Assembly: GCA_002633275.1 (NCBI GenBank)
Contig: NWBO01000064.1
Span: forward strand, 62,001 to 126,000
Length of the DNA: 64,000 nucleotides
Direction of reading: 5' to 3'
Origin: Bacteroidales bacterium Phil12
GTDB lineage: Bacteria; Bacteroidota; Bacteroidia; Bacteroidales; P3
This document shows positions 44,946 to 53,100 of this stretch, piece by piece. The notes under the pieces are model-generated. The model did no database searches. It was not told where the DNA came from and was given only the letters and a program-made list of their open reading frames with translations. The first letter of the stretch is position 1. Each line of letters begins with the position of its first letter. Both the position numbers and the translations under genes were made by a program.

Positions 44946-45938
44946 ATGAAAAATTTAAATTTAATATTTTTAGCATTATTTACTTGTTTGACAAGTTTTG
45001 CACAGGAAGTTAATATGAATAATTATACAGTATTAACTGTCAAAACAGGAAAAACTGTGGGATTTGCAGTAGATGGTCTTCAAAAAGATGTTCCAGCAAG
45101 GATTATTAATGGAAATTTAGATACTATAATCAATATGAGCAAGGGGTGGTATGTTAAATCTGATTTTGAATTTATACCTACGACTGATAGTGTTTTCATT
45201 TATGGTGATGTTGCAGAACTCTATTGCCAATGTGCGTATGAAAATATAACAGGTATTGACCCAACACATAATCCGATGTTGCGATTTATTAAGGCCGATA
45301 GAAACTCTATATCCGAAATAGATTTAAGCAATAATCCCGATTTATGGTACTTATGTATCTTTAATAATAAACTGAAATCTTTGGATTTGTCTCATAACCC
45401 AAGAATAAAAGTCCTTTATGTAGATGGCAACAATTGGACTACAGAAGAATTTGACAAGATGATGTGTTCTCTGCCTGATAGATCCGGACAAGGTAGTTAC
45501 TTAAATAGAAATCTTGACGGAGGTGGAATGGGACTTATTGAGACTGTATATGACACTAAGGACAAACACTACAATGATTTTATGGCAGCTAATTCCGAGA
45601 ATGCCAAGGCAAAGAATTGGAAAGTTGCCAACGGCTCTCACGTAGCATTGCCTGAAACAAATGGAACGTATGAATGTCCTACTGTAGGTATTGAAAACGT
45701 TGTTGAAGCAATGGAACTGAATGTTTTTCCTAATCCTGCATCGGATATATTGAATATTTCTTGTAATGAAATAATCAAATCCGTTAGCCTTATCAATATT
45801 CTTGGACAAGAAGTGTATCATCAAAATATTGGTGTCTCTAACGTACAAATTAATGTCGCAAACTATTTGAGCGGTAATTATATTTTGAAAATAGAAACCT
45901 TAGAAAATGTTATAATAAAAAATATCATTTTACAATAG
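44946..45938 (+). CDS. T9SS-exported leucine-rich-repeat protein, copy 2
   Basis: This 330-residue protein has the same layout as the one at 43212. A signal peptide (LALFTCLTSFAQEV) comes first, then a beta-rich N-terminal part, leucine-rich repeats (SEIDLSNNPDLWYLCIFNNK, LKSLDLSHNPRIKVLYVDGN) and a type A T9SS sorting domain (LNVFPNPASDILNISCNEII). About 120 bases over the sorting domain differ from copy 1 at only a few positions, while the repeats differ more. It lies 77 bases after the broken lipoprotein. A terminator follows at 45968. Confidence 0.88.
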   Translation: MKNLNLIFLALFTCLTSFAQEVNMNNYTVLTVKTGKTVGFAVDGLQKDVPARIINGNLDTIINMSKGWYVKSDFEFIPTTDSVFIYGDVAELYCQCAYENITGIDPTHNPMLRFIKADRNSISEIDLSNNPDLWYLCIFNNKLKSLDLSHNPRIKVLYVDGNNWTTEEFDKMMCSLPDRSGQGSYLNRNLDGGGMGLIETVYDTKDKHYNDFMAANSENAKAKNWKVANGSHVALPETNGTYECPTVGIENVVEAMELNVFPNPASDILNISCNEIIKSVSLINILGQEVYHQNIGVSNVQINVANYLSGNYILKIETLENVIIKNIILQ

Positions 45939-45967
45939 TTTAGTTGTAATAATATTATTTGTTTTGT

Positions 45968-45999
45968 GTCGCCGCTTTTCAAGTGGCGGCAATTTTTTT
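45968..45999 (+). terminator. Intrinsic terminator
   Basis: GTCGCCGCTT and AAGTGGCGGC pair imperfectly around TTC, followed by AATTTTTTTTC. It ends the T9SS gene copy 2 and faces the fcl gene end. Confidence 0.75.
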
Positions 46000-46007
46000 T
46001 CTGACTA

Positions 46008-46949
46008 CTATCTTTCTGCTCTGTGGGGATTATTCAAAAAATCTTGATACGTCAGGCGTATGCCGTCTTTCAATTCAGTGGTATATTTCCAACCAAGTCT
46101 TCGTGCCTTGCTTACGTCTAACAATTTACGCGGCGTTCCATTAGGTTTGGTTTCGTCCCAAAGGATTTTACCTTTATAACCTACGACATCCGAAACCAAA
46201 GTAGTCAAATCCTTTATGCTAATCTCCTTACCCGTACCGGCATTAACAGTTTCATCGCCCGAATAATTGTTCATAAGAAAGACACATAAGTTAGCCAAAT
46301 CATCAACATACAAGAACTCTCTCAAAGGAGAGCCGTCGCCCCAACAAGTAACGCTGTCAAGATTGTTTTCCTTTGCCTCGTGAAATCGACGTATCAAAGC
46401 CGGCAACACATGTGAGTGTTCGGGGTGATAGTTGTCGTTAGGACCGTAAAGATTGGTCGGCATAACGCTTATATAATTAGTTCCGTATTGCTTATTCAAA
46501 TATTCGCAATATTTTAATCCCGAAATCTTAGCCAAAGCATAGGCTTCGTTTGTTTTCTCCAACGCAGACGTTAAAAGGCAGTCCTCTTTCATCGGCTGAG
46601 GTGCTAAACGCGGATATATGCAAGACGAACCCAAAAATTCTAATTTCTTACAGCCGTTTTGCCAAGCAGAATGAATGACATTCATCTCCAAAATCATATT
46701 GTCGTACATAAAATCCGCCAAATGATTGTTATTAGCCATTATTCCGCCGACCTTTGCCGCTGCAAGAAAAACATATTCTGGTTTCTCTTTTTCAAAAAAG
46801 GCTTCCACATCTTGTTGTCTTCTCAAATCCAATTCACTATGCGTGTGAGTGATTATATTATTGTAGCCTTGTTTTTCTAATTCCCTGACAATGGCACTGC
46901 CAACCATGCCCTTATGTCCTGCAACGTATATCTTGCTATCCTTTTCCAT
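46008..46949 (-). CDS. fcl: GDP-L-fucose synthase
   Basis: This 313-residue short-chain dehydrogenase converts the 4-keto-6-deoxy product of Gmd into GDP-L-fucose by epimerisation and NADPH reduction. The Rossmann motif [18 protein letters not shown] is N-terminal, and the SYK-type catalytic residues sit in [12 protein letters not shown] and [40 protein letters not shown] is a family signature. The gmd gene lies 44 bases upstream on the same strand. Fucose made here probably decorates capsule or O-glycans of secreted proteins, as known for Bacteroidetes. Confidence 0.95.
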   Translation of the reverse strand: MEKDSKIYVAGHKGMVGSAIVRELEKQGYNNIITHTHSELDLRRQQDVEAFFEKEKPEYVFLAAAKVGGIMANNNHLADFMYDNMILEMNVIHSAWQNGCKKLEFLGSSCIYPRLAPQPMKEDCLLTSALEKTNEAYALAKISGLKYCEYLNKQYGTNYISVMPTNLYGPNDNYHPEHSHVLPALIRRFHEAKENNLDSVTCWGDGSPLREFLYVDDLANLCVFLMNNYSGDETVNAGTGKEISIKDLTTLVSDVVGYKGKILWDETKPNGTPRKLLDVSKARRLGWKYTTELKDGIRLTYQDFLNNPHRAER

Positions 46950-46993
46950 TACTTTATAGGTTATATTGATAAAGCAGTTTTAAGTTCAAAATT

Positions 46994-48049
46994 TTATTTT
47001 TTTACGAAATCCATATCATAGCGAACCATTATCTTAACCAAATCTTCAAACGACGTTTGACGAGGATTCCACCCCAATTTCGTCTTTGCTTTGGTCGGGT
47101 CGCCCAATAGTTGCTCCACTTCGGCAGGACGAAAATATTTCGGATCGACTTCAATAATGACTTTTTGCGTTTTGCTATCCACTCCTTTTTCATTTATTCC
47201 CTCGCCTTGCCATACCAAATCTATTCCGACTTCTTTGAACGCCAAAGTACAGAACTCTCTAACCGAATGATATTCTCCTGTTGCTATTACAAAATCATCG
47301 GGAGTGTCTTGCTGCAACATCAACCACATACATTCGACATAATCTTTGGCGTAGCCCCAATCTCGTTTTGCACTCATATTACCAAGATACAATTTATCCT
47401 GCTTACCTTGTGCAATACGAGCCGCAGCCAACGTTATCTTACGAGTTACAAAGGTTTCGCCCCGTCTTTCGCTCTCGTGATTGAATAGTATTCCATTGGC
47501 AGCGTACATACCATAACTTTCGCGATAGTTCTTGGTTATCCAATAACCGTATAGTTTGGCAACGCCGTATGGTGAGCGCGGATAAAAAGGCGTGGTCTCC
47601 TTTTGCGGAATTTCTTGAACCAATCCAAAGAGTTCGGATGTTGAAGCCTGATATATTCTGCACGTCTTTTCCAATCCGCAAATCCTTACCGCCTCAAATA
47701 ATCTCAACACTCCGATAGCATCTGCCTCTGCCGTATATTCGGGAACGTCAAAAGACACTTTAACATGCGATTGTGCCGCCAAATTATATATCTCGGTAGG
47801 CTTCACAGTGCTGATAATACGTATAAGTGAAGACGAATCCGTCATATCTCCCCAATGCAGGTTGATAAGTCGTTTTTGTTTCATATCCCTCACCCACTCA
47901 TCCAAATACAGATGTTCTATCCTCTGAGTATTGAAAGAAGAAGAACGCCTTAGTATTCCATGAACTTCATACCCTTTTTCCAACAGGAACTCCGCCAAAA
48001 AGCTGCCGTCCTGACCCGTTATGCCGGTGATAAGTGCTATATTTTTCAT
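46994..48049 (-). CDS. gmd: GDP-mannose 4,6-dehydratase
   Basis: This 351-residue enzyme makes GDP-4-keto-6-deoxymannose from GDP-mannose, the first step toward GDP-L-fucose. The NADP-binding motif [20 protein letters not shown] is N-terminal; [20 protein letters not shown] and [20 protein letters not shown] carry the T/E/Y/K catalytic residues; [16 protein letters not shown] is typical. I start at the ATG at 48049, where homology begins, rather than 14 codons upstream at 48091. Next to it on the same strand are fcl downstream and galE upstream, forming a nucleotide-sugar cluster. Confidence 0.95.
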   Translation of the reverse strand: MKNIALITGITGQDGSFLAEFLLEKGYEVHGILRRSSSFNTQRIEHLYLDEWVRDMKQKRLINLHWGDMTDSSSLIRIISTVKPTEIYNLAAQSHVKVSFDVPEYTAEADAIGVLRLFEAVRICGLEKTCRIYQASTSELFGLVQEIPQKETTPFYPRSPYGVAKLYGYWITKNYRESYGMYAANGILFNHESERRGETFVTRKITLAAARIAQGKQDKLYLGNMSAKRDWGYAKDYVECMWLMLQQDTPDDFVIATGEYHSVREFCTLAFKEVGIDLVWQGEGINEKGVDSKTQKVIIEVDPKYFRPAEVEQLLGDPTKAKTKLGWNPRQTSFEDLVKIMVRYDMDFVKK

Positions 48050-48112
48050 ATCGATTTGTTTTTTCGTTGTCTGTGTGTTGCTGTCAAGCAAGGCTGTCTT
48101 GTTTATCGGTAA

Positions 48113-49135
48113 CTATTTCTTTTCATCCAATCTCTGCTGCCACTTCCAAGCGGAAAGAGTCATTGAATCTATATCTTCTTTTGCCTGCCAACCCAATTCT
48201 TCTTTTGCAAAGGTGGTATCAGCCCATATTTGTATGATATCGCCTGCACGTCTGTCGGCAAAAGACCAGTTAAGTTTTTCGCCCGTTGTCTTTTCAAAAG
48301 AATTGATAATCTGTAAAACCGAATAGCCGTGTCCTGTGCCGATATTGAAAAACTCCAAATCCTTTTTGTTTTTATGTTCTATCATTCGCTTCATTGCAAC
48401 CACGTGAGCCTTTGCCAAATCCACAACATGGATATAATCTCTTATGCAAGTGCCGTCGGGTGTCGGATAATCGTTACCGAAGACTTTTAACTCCTTACGA
48501 ATACCTGCCGCCGTCTGTGTTATGAATGGCAACAAGTTGTTTGGAACGCCGTTTGGCAACTCACCAATCAACGCACTCTCGTGAGCCCCGATAGGATTGA
48601 AATACCTCAATGCTATTGCCTTTATATCACTTGCCGAAGTAATAAAGCCAAGCATTTGTTCGGCTATTTGTTTGGTGTGTCCGTATGGAGAAGTGGCATC
48701 CTTTACAGGTGAAGTCTCTTTTATCGGAAGCGTATCCGGTTCGCCATAAACGGTGCAAGAAGAAGACTGAACAAAGTAATCGATTTTGTACTCTTTCATA
48801 TTGTCAAGCACGTTTAACAAAATACCCAAATTGTTCTTGTAATACTCTATGGGCTTTGTCATACTCTCTCCCACTGCTTTGAATGCGGCAAAGTTTATCA
48901 CGCCTATAATATTTTTCCCATAAAGTTCAAAAACCTTTTTGCATTCTTCAACATTTGACAAGTCTGCTTTTATAAATTCGGGCCTTTTGTTTGTTATCTG
49001 CTCTATTCTATCCACAACTTTTTCCGTTGAATTGCTTAAATCGTCTGCAATAACAACATCGAAGCCTGCATTCTGCAATTCCACGCATGTATGGCTGCCG
49101 ATAAATCCGCAACCGCCTGTGATTAATACCTTCAT
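48113..49135 (-). CDS. galE: UDP-glucose 4-epimerase
   Basis: This 340-residue enzyme interconverts UDP-glucose and UDP-galactose. The N-terminal NAD-binding motif VLITGGCGFIGSHTCVELQN and the YxxxK pair in YGHTKQIAEQMLGF (after SSSCTVYGEPDTLPI) are intact, with PIGAHESALIGELPNGVPNN as a family signature. Downstream on the same strand lie gmd and fcl. The -7 box at 49248-49255 gives a leader of about 105 bases. Whether it uses UDP-GlcNAc too cannot be told. Confidence 0.93.
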   Translation of the reverse strand: MKVLITGGCGFIGSHTCVELQNAGFDVVIADDLSNSTEKVVDRIEQITNKRPEFIKADLSNVEECKKVFELYGKNIIGVINFAAFKAVGESMTKPIEYYKNNLGILLNVLDNMKEYKIDYFVQSSSCTVYGEPDTLPIKETSPVKDATSPYGHTKQIAEQMLGFITSASDIKAIALRYFNPIGAHESALIGELPNGVPNNLLPFITQTAAGIRKELKVFGNDYPTPDGTCIRDYIHVVDLAKAHVVAMKRMIEHKNKKDLEFFNIGTGHGYSVLQIINSFEKTTGEKLNWSFADRRAGDIIQIWADTTFAKEELGWQAKEDIDSMTLSAWKWQQRLDEKK

Positions 49136-49247
49136 TTTTTTGTTTTATTTGGTTTATAAATTCTATTTCTCACTGTTTCGTATGATATATACGCTTCGCA
49201 GACCTTAAAGACCTGCCTGCTTATATATAATGTATGATTTCGGTTTG

Positions 49248-49255
49248 CAAAGGTA
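49248..49255 (-). promoter_or_regulatory. Putative -7 box of galE
   Basis: The minus strand reads TACCTTTG, followed by about 105 bases of leader before the galE ATG. Confidence 0.6.
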
Positions 49256-49278
49256 ATGTTATTTTTTGGATAAAACAA

Positions 49279-49306
49279 AAAGTCCGCCGTTTATTCGGCG
49301 GACTTT
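49279..49306 (-). terminator. Intrinsic terminator
   Basis: AAAGTCCGCCG and CGGCGGACTTT form a perfect 11-bp stem around TTTATT. On the minus strand it is followed by TTGTTTTATCC. It ends transcription from the Sel1/HU side before galE. Confidence 0.8.
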
Positions 49307-49327
49307 ACTTCGGTTATCGGTTTCGGA

Positions 49328-49546
49328 TTACCAATCTTCTTGAAATTCATTGGCATATTCACATTCCATATACAATTCTTCTGCTTTCTTATAGTTCTGC
49401 TTAACTCCCTCGCCCTTTTCATAAAATCCTGCAAGTTTGTACTGCATTTCCACATCGCCTTTCTCAGCCGCTTTCTTAATTGCCTTAATATCCACCTCCT
49501 GCCACCACTGCCGACAGCCCGATGCCCAAGCAGAGGAGAATTGTTG
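49328..49546 (-). pseudogene. Sel1-repeat protein fragment
   Basis: Read on the minus strand, a 73-codon open frame encodes IKAIKKAAEKGDVEMQYKLA, then GFYEKGEGVKQNYKKAEELY and a terminal EFQEDW. It is one and a half Sel1-like repeats (helical repeats used in protein-protein contacts). The frame opens after a TAA at 49547-49549 and has no ATG upstream of the repeat, so the gene has lost its start or is a remnant of a longer gene. A GTG at EVDIK is a possible weak start. It lies downstream of the HU-like genes on the same strand. Confidence 0.6.
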
Positions 49547-49593
49547 TTAAGATTTTTATTTCTTTAATGTTTTATTTGTTAATAATCTTTTTC

Positions 49594-49998
49594 CTACACG
49601 TGTTGTATATCCAAATTAATCTTTCTGAACGACGCCGCTTTGAGTTTCTTATCCACCGTTGTACTCATTTTGTACTCTACCGTTACTTTTGTTATCGTGT
49701 CACTCGTCAATTCCTCCGAACTATCCACGGCTTTTGCCGTTATTTTCGGCGTGAAAATGCCCAATTTGTCCAACTTTACCTGAAAGCCGTTAGCCAATGC
49801 CTCGCGTATAACCAACGCAAAGCCGTTGATAAACCGTTTCGCCTCATTGTCCGAAATCGTCGATTCCACCGCAATCTGATTAGCCAAACTCTTTGTACTT
49901 ACAACGCCTGTACTCGAAATCTTGGGCGTATAAACAAGTTTCTTCTCGTTCTTTACATAAACCACCCGTTTGACAATTTTGTATGGTATGCTTGCCAT
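49594..49998 (-). CDS. HU-like DNA-binding protein (paralogue 1)
   Basis: This 134-residue protein has the HU/IHF fold with the N-terminal extension typical of Bacteroidetes HU-like proteins. Recognisable segments are VSTKSLANQIAVESTISDNE, FINGFALVIREALANGFQVK, and LDKLGIFTPKITAKAVDSSE with the beta-arm region after it. Such proteins bend and compact DNA or regulate genes. It is the last of three tandem paralogues on the minus strand (51303, 50464, 49998), separated by repeat-rich gaps. Which paralogue is the main nucleoid protein cannot be told. Confidence 0.85.
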   Translation of the reverse strand: MASIPYKIVKRVVYVKNEKKLVYTPKISSTGVVSTKSLANQIAVESTISDNEAKRFINGFALVIREALANGFQVKLDKLGIFTPKITAKAVDSSEELTSDTITKVTVEYKMSTTVDKKLKAASFRKINLDIQHV

Positions 49999-50059
49999 AA
50001 TGTTTTATAATTTAATCTGTTAATAAATTTTTCTTTACTGTTTTTCCAACGTTTTGCAC

Positions 50060-50464
50060 TTAAATATGCTCGGTCTCGAATTGTGAATAATATTTCAGTT
50101 CTACGTCGTCCATCATACGTTTCAATTTCACATCGGGACGGAAATTGATATTCACCCTTTGAATTGCATCCGCATTTACTTCTTCGGGAGCATCGCTCGA
50201 CTTGGTTTTCAATGACGGAGTGAATGTTCCCAATCCTTCGACCTTAATAGTCTGACCTCGCAACATCGCTTTGATTATCTGGTCCGTCAGTTCGTCCATT
50301 GCCAGCAACACTTCGGGCGCTTCCATCGACAACGCTTTGGTCAATTCCTCTGCAATATCGTCTTCCGTCAATGTCCCCTGAACCCGTTGCCGTGCAACAT
50401 ACTTTTCTTTCTTTTCTCCTTTTACCCAAAGGGTTTTTTTGGTTTTATAATAATAAAGTGCCAT
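50060..50464 (-). CDS. HU-like DNA-binding protein (paralogue 2)
   Basis: This 134-residue HU-like protein shows the same plan as its neighbours: a basic N-terminal extension (MALYYYKTKKTLWVKGEKKE), helices (TEDDIAEELTKALSMEAPEV, MDELTDQIIKAMLRGQTIKV), then the beta-arm region EGLGTFTPSLKTKSSDAPEE and NINFRPDVKLKRM. It lies 61 bases upstream of paralogue 1. The nested inverted repeat with three iterons (50591-50767) sits in its upstream region and may carry its promoter or operator, though no TAnnTTTG box is evident there. Confidence 0.85.
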   Translation of the reverse strand: MALYYYKTKKTLWVKGEKKEKYVARQRVQGTLTEDDIAEELTKALSMEAPEVLLAMDELTDQIIKAMLRGQTIKVEGLGTFTPSLKTKSSDAPEEVNADAIQRVNINFRPDVKLKRMMDDVELKYYSQFETEHI

Positions 50465-50865
50465 AACTCTACTGTTTTTATTGGTTAATATTTTATGTTA
50501 TTTGTCCGTTTTTTACTTCTATTCTTATCTGTTTGTTTGAAGTTTTTATTTCCTTGTTTGAAGTTAATTTTCCAATCAGTGGTAACTAATTTCCGCAATA
50601 GCACTGACTCGCGTCCCGAGTAGCACTGACTCGTGATGTGGATTGCGATATCCACCGCTCCGGATTGCGATATCCATTAATAGCGGATTGCGATATCCAC
50701 AACATGAGTCAGTGCTACTCGGGACGCTCGTTTCCACTACTCACGACGCAAGTCAGTGCTATTGCGGACGACAACTCGCCTTTGCAAAGCAACAACTCGC
50801 CTTTATTGAACACGAAATTCAATAGTTCTCTATTAAAAATCAAATCGTTATACATATTTTTGCGA
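50465..50865. other. Intergenic region between HU paralogues 2 and 3, dominated by nested repeats
   Basis: No gene is seen. The centre is a nested inverted repeat (50591-50767) containing three 15-bp iterons; the remainder is unremarkable. Confidence 0.6.
50591..50767. repeat. Nested inverted repeat with three 15-bp iterons
   Basis: Outer arms of 17 bp (CCGCAATAGCACTGACT at 50593-50609, and its complement at 50751-50767) and inner arms of 21 bp (50612-50632 with 50706-50726) match perfectly. Between them GGATTGCGATATCCA occurs three times (50640, 50662, 50685), spaced 22-23 bp. TAGCACTGACTCG also repeats directly at 50599 and 50621. Confidence 0.9.
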
Positions 50866-51303
50866 TTATTTACCTGTTTTAGCGGAAGATTTTTTCGTAA
50901 CGGCTTTCGGCCAATATCCCACTTTTTGCAACGAAGCATTTTTCAAAGTCTTTATCAAATCCATCGAAGGTCGAAAAGTACATCGCACCCTTTCGACGCT
51001 ATTCAAATCGACATCATCGGGATTGTTTTGTGTTTTGGCGTCCAATTTCGGGTGAAGCCAGCCGATATTGCCCAACTGAACGGCACTGCCGCGTGATAAA
51101 TGCTTCAAAACTTGGTCGCTAAACTCCGCTATTGCGAGTTCGGCTTCGTGGCACGAAAGCGTGCTGCTAATTTCTATCTGTTTGCAAATGCTTTCGGTGG
51201 TCATCGGAGATTTTTCCAACAAGGCGGCTATGTATTTTTCTTCGATTACGCCGCTTTTCAAGTTATTGACACGCCGCTTTTTTACAAAGTATTCAAGTTT
51301 CAT
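50866..51303 (-). CDS. HU-like DNA-binding protein (paralogue 3)
   Basis: This 145-residue HU-like protein has the N-terminal extension MKLEYFVKKRRVNNLKSGVI, an HU core (TTESICKQIEISSTLSCHEA, IAEFSDQVLKHLSRGSAVQL, GNIGWLHPKLDAKTQNNPDD) and a basic C-terminal tail (KAVTKKSSAKTGK) that should help bind DNA. It is the first of three tandem minus-strand paralogues. About 300 bases upstream lie a minus-strand promoter box, a G10 tract and a terminator-like hairpin. That would make its leader unusual if the promoter serves this gene. Confidence 0.83.
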   Translation of the reverse strand: MKLEYFVKKRRVNNLKSGVIEEKYIAALLEKSPMTTESICKQIEISSTLSCHEAELAIAEFSDQVLKHLSRGSAVQLGNIGWLHPKLDAKTQNNPDDVDLNSVERVRCTFRPSMDLIKTLKNASLQKVGYWPKAVTKKSSAKTGK

Positions 51304-51412
51304 ATCCGTTGATTTTAATTCTTTATAAAGTTAATTTCTCTTTGTTTCGTATTAATCGTTTTATTTTTTGGGTTAAACCTCTTTTATTTGCTTACTGCCG
51401 TAACGCAAATAA

Positions 51413-51459
51413 AAAAGGTATGCGGACACACTCAAACGAGCGTATCCGCATACCTTATT
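51413..51459 (-). terminator. Intrinsic terminator on minus strand, in leader of HU paralogue 3
   Basis: GGTATGCGGA and TCCGCATACC form a 10-bp stem. Reading the minus strand, it is followed by TTTTTTATT. It would stop transcripts from the 51608 promoter before the HU gene. Confidence 0.7.
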
Positions 51460-51510
51460 ATATATAGTAATATTGAAATCTTCTGTATTTAGTATCGCAA
51501 AATTGAAAAT

Positions 51511-51520
51511 CCCCCCCCCC
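51511..51520. repeat. Ten-base C/G homopolymer
   Basis: There are ten C on the plus strand (G10 on the minus), inside a short minus-strand reading frame. It is a candidate slipped-strand (phase-variable) site. Confidence 0.85.
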
Positions 51521-51607
51521 TCAACAGGGTTCTGAATGAGGAAGTTACGTTTTTAATTGTGATATTTGCGATTGTTTTTGCCATTGTTTTAATTCGTTTA
51601 ACGGTTG

Positions 51608-51615
51608 CAAAGGTA
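51608..51615 (-). promoter_or_regulatory. Putative -7 box on minus strand
   Basis: The minus strand reads TACCTTTG. The first ATG downstream is at 51584, in the small frame with the G10 tract. Confidence 0.55.
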
Positions 51616-51719
51616 TAAAATGTTTTTGATATGACAAATTTTTCAGACGAAAATTTTTGTTTCTCAATTGTTTCGCAACAATTTTCTTATCACAAATGTA
51701 TTTGTTTGGAAAATATTTG

Positions 51720-51727
51720 TAATTTTG
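51720..51727 (+). promoter_or_regulatory. Putative -7 box of ssb
   Basis: TAATTTTG lies 27 bases before the ssb ATG, consistent with transcription of ssb from here. Confidence 0.65.
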
Positions 51728-51753
51728 CACATTATTTCAAATATTATATTGAT

Positions 51754-52239
51754 ATGATAGGAGTAAATAAAGTTATTTTGATTGGGAATTTGGGAAAAGA
51801 CCCTGAAATAGTCTTGTTCGATAATGTGAAAAAAGCGTCTTTCCCGCTTGCGACTACGGAGCAGTACAAAAATCATGAAGGCATAAAAGTCGATGAAACC
51901 GAATGGCATAATATAGTTTGTTGGAGAGGTTTGGCAGATGTGGCAGACAGATTTTTGAAGAAAAGTATGCAGGTTTATATCGAGGGTAAATTGAAATCGC
52001 GCGTTTGGGAAGACAAAGAGGGTAACAAACGACGCACCGTTGAAGTGGTTGCAGAAAATTTCAAGATACTTTCCCGCAACTACAACCAAAGTAATACAGG
52101 TATTGCCGCCTCTTCGGAGACTTCTTCCATAGAAGATTTCAATAGCGATAACTTCTCTTTTGATTCGGATTCGAGACTTTCAAATCTTTCGCAGGATAAT
52201 ATCGACGACAATAACAAAACAAAAATTCTGCCTTTCTAA
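51754..52239 (+). CDS. ssb: Single-stranded DNA-binding protein
   Basis: This 161-residue OB-fold protein coats single-stranded DNA in replication and repair. The fold is seen in MIGVNKVILIGNLGKDPEIV, TTEQYKNHEGIKVDETEWHN, IVCWRGLADVADRFLKKSMQ and VYIEGKLKSRVWEDKEGNKR. A Ser/Asn/Asp-rich linker follows, and the protein ends KTKILPF instead of the acidic DDDIPF-type tip, so the partner-binding tail is altered but still hydrophobic at the end. I start at the ATG at 51754, because homology and the promoter agree; an upstream in-frame ATG would lie before the promoter. Confidence 0.9.
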   Translation: MIGVNKVILIGNLGKDPEIVLFDNVKKASFPLATTEQYKNHEGIKVDETEWHNIVCWRGLADVADRFLKKSMQVYIEGKLKSRVWEDKEGNKRRTVEVVAENFKILSRNYNQSNTGIAASSETSSIEDFNSDNFSFDSDSRLSNLSQDNIDDNNKTKILPF

Positions 52240-52305
52240 AAGTAGGGTTTTAGGTTAAAGAGAAGAGATGTTTTTGTAAAAACAAACAATAAAAATATAC
52301 GAAAT

Positions 52306-52986
52306 ATGAAAAAGATTTTATTAATCGCTCTTGCGTTTATAACAATGCTTTTGTTTTCTTCGCCTGCCAAAGCGCAGACAAATGGTGGGGGACGCAAATA
52401 TTTGAAAATACAATTTTCTCAGCCATTGGGAGAATACAAAGATTTTTACAATGTAGGTTTCGGTATAGAGACGGGGAGAATGTTTCTTTTTGACCTTGGC
52501 ATTGCCAACGGAGTGATAGTACCCGGGTTGGATATTTCTTTTTCCAATATCTCATTGAACTTCGGAAAAGATTATAATTACGCCGGCAACTTTACGACAA
52601 AGAGTGGTGTTTTGTTGAATTACGGTGTCAAGTTGGGACCTATGATAACGGTGGGCATTACTGAGGGTTTGGTTGCGGATTTCGCAGTACAGTACGCCCC
52701 GACTGTCGTTTTCAGTTTGGGAAGAAAAGGTCTTAATCCCGAGAAGTTTGAACACAATATCGTTGCCGAAAAATCCGGATATTCCGTTTCTTTTGCACAT
52801 CGTGTCAGTCTGAAAGCGGATATACGTTATAATCCTTTCCTTTTCGGTGTGGAGTTTATTTTAGGCAACACAACACTTAATTACAATAAAGCCATTATCC
52901 CCGAACTTAGCGACCCAATCACTCTTACAGATAAGAAAGAACTTGGTTTGGGAACATTGATGTTGAATTTTGGTTTCACATTCTAA
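52306..52986 (+). CDS. Exported outer-membrane beta-barrel-like protein
   Basis: This 226-residue protein has a signal peptide (LLIALAFITMLLFSSPAKAQT). The glycine- and aromatic-rich mature part has alternating strands, for example GFGIETGRMFLFDLGIANGV and LKADIRYNPFLFGVEFILGN, and ends TLMLNFGFTF. This is the pattern of a small outer-membrane barrel with a C-terminal aromatic residue. No specific family is recognised. It lies 66 bases after ssb and is followed by a terminator, then der. Confidence 0.78.
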   Translation: MKKILLIALAFITMLLFSSPAKAQTNGGGRKYLKIQFSQPLGEYKDFYNVGFGIETGRMFLFDLGIANGVIVPGLDISFSNISLNFGKDYNYAGNFTTKSGVLLNYGVKLGPMITVGITEGLVADFAVQYAPTVVFSLGRKGLNPEKFEHNIVAEKSGYSVSFAHRVSLKADIRYNPFLFGVEFILGNTTLNYNKAIIPELSDPITLTDKKELGLGTLMLNFGFTF

Positions 52987-53006
52987 TAGATTTATGTGGT
53001 TTAATA

Positions 53007-53042
53007 AAGGTGCAAGATAGGAAAACTCTCTTGCACCTTATT
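53007..53042 (+). terminator. Intrinsic terminator
   Basis: AAGGTGCAAGA pairs with TCTTGCACCTT around an 11-base loop. The T-run is weak (ATTGTA). Confidence 0.6.
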
Positions 53043-53061
53043 GTATGGTGTTGATTTTTTG

Positions 53062-53069
53062 TAATTTTG
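53062..53069 (+). promoter_or_regulatory. Putative -7 box of der
   Basis: TAATTTTG lies 31 bases before the der ATG. Confidence 0.6.
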
Positions 53070-53100
53070 CAGTAGAAAACATTAATAACATTTTTCATTT

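Larger units (their letters stand above)
49136..49593. other. Region between galE and HU genes, with Sel1 remnant
   Basis: This stretch contains the galE promoter, a perfect terminator hairpin (49279-49306) and a gene fragment (49328-49546, minus strand), which are listed separately. Nothing else is seen. Confidence 0.6.
51304..51753. other. Divergent regulatory region between HU paralogue 3 and ssb
   Basis: This region holds the ssb promoter, a minus-strand promoter, a 10-base C tract (51511-51520) and a hairpin with T-run on the minus strand (51415-51459). A 31-codon minus-strand frame from the ATG at 51584 runs across the tract. Confidence 0.6.

Noticed and set aside
50638-51096. Open frame opposite HU paralogue 3
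   Set aside because: It overlaps the repeat region and the real HU gene in antisense and has no recognisable protein features.
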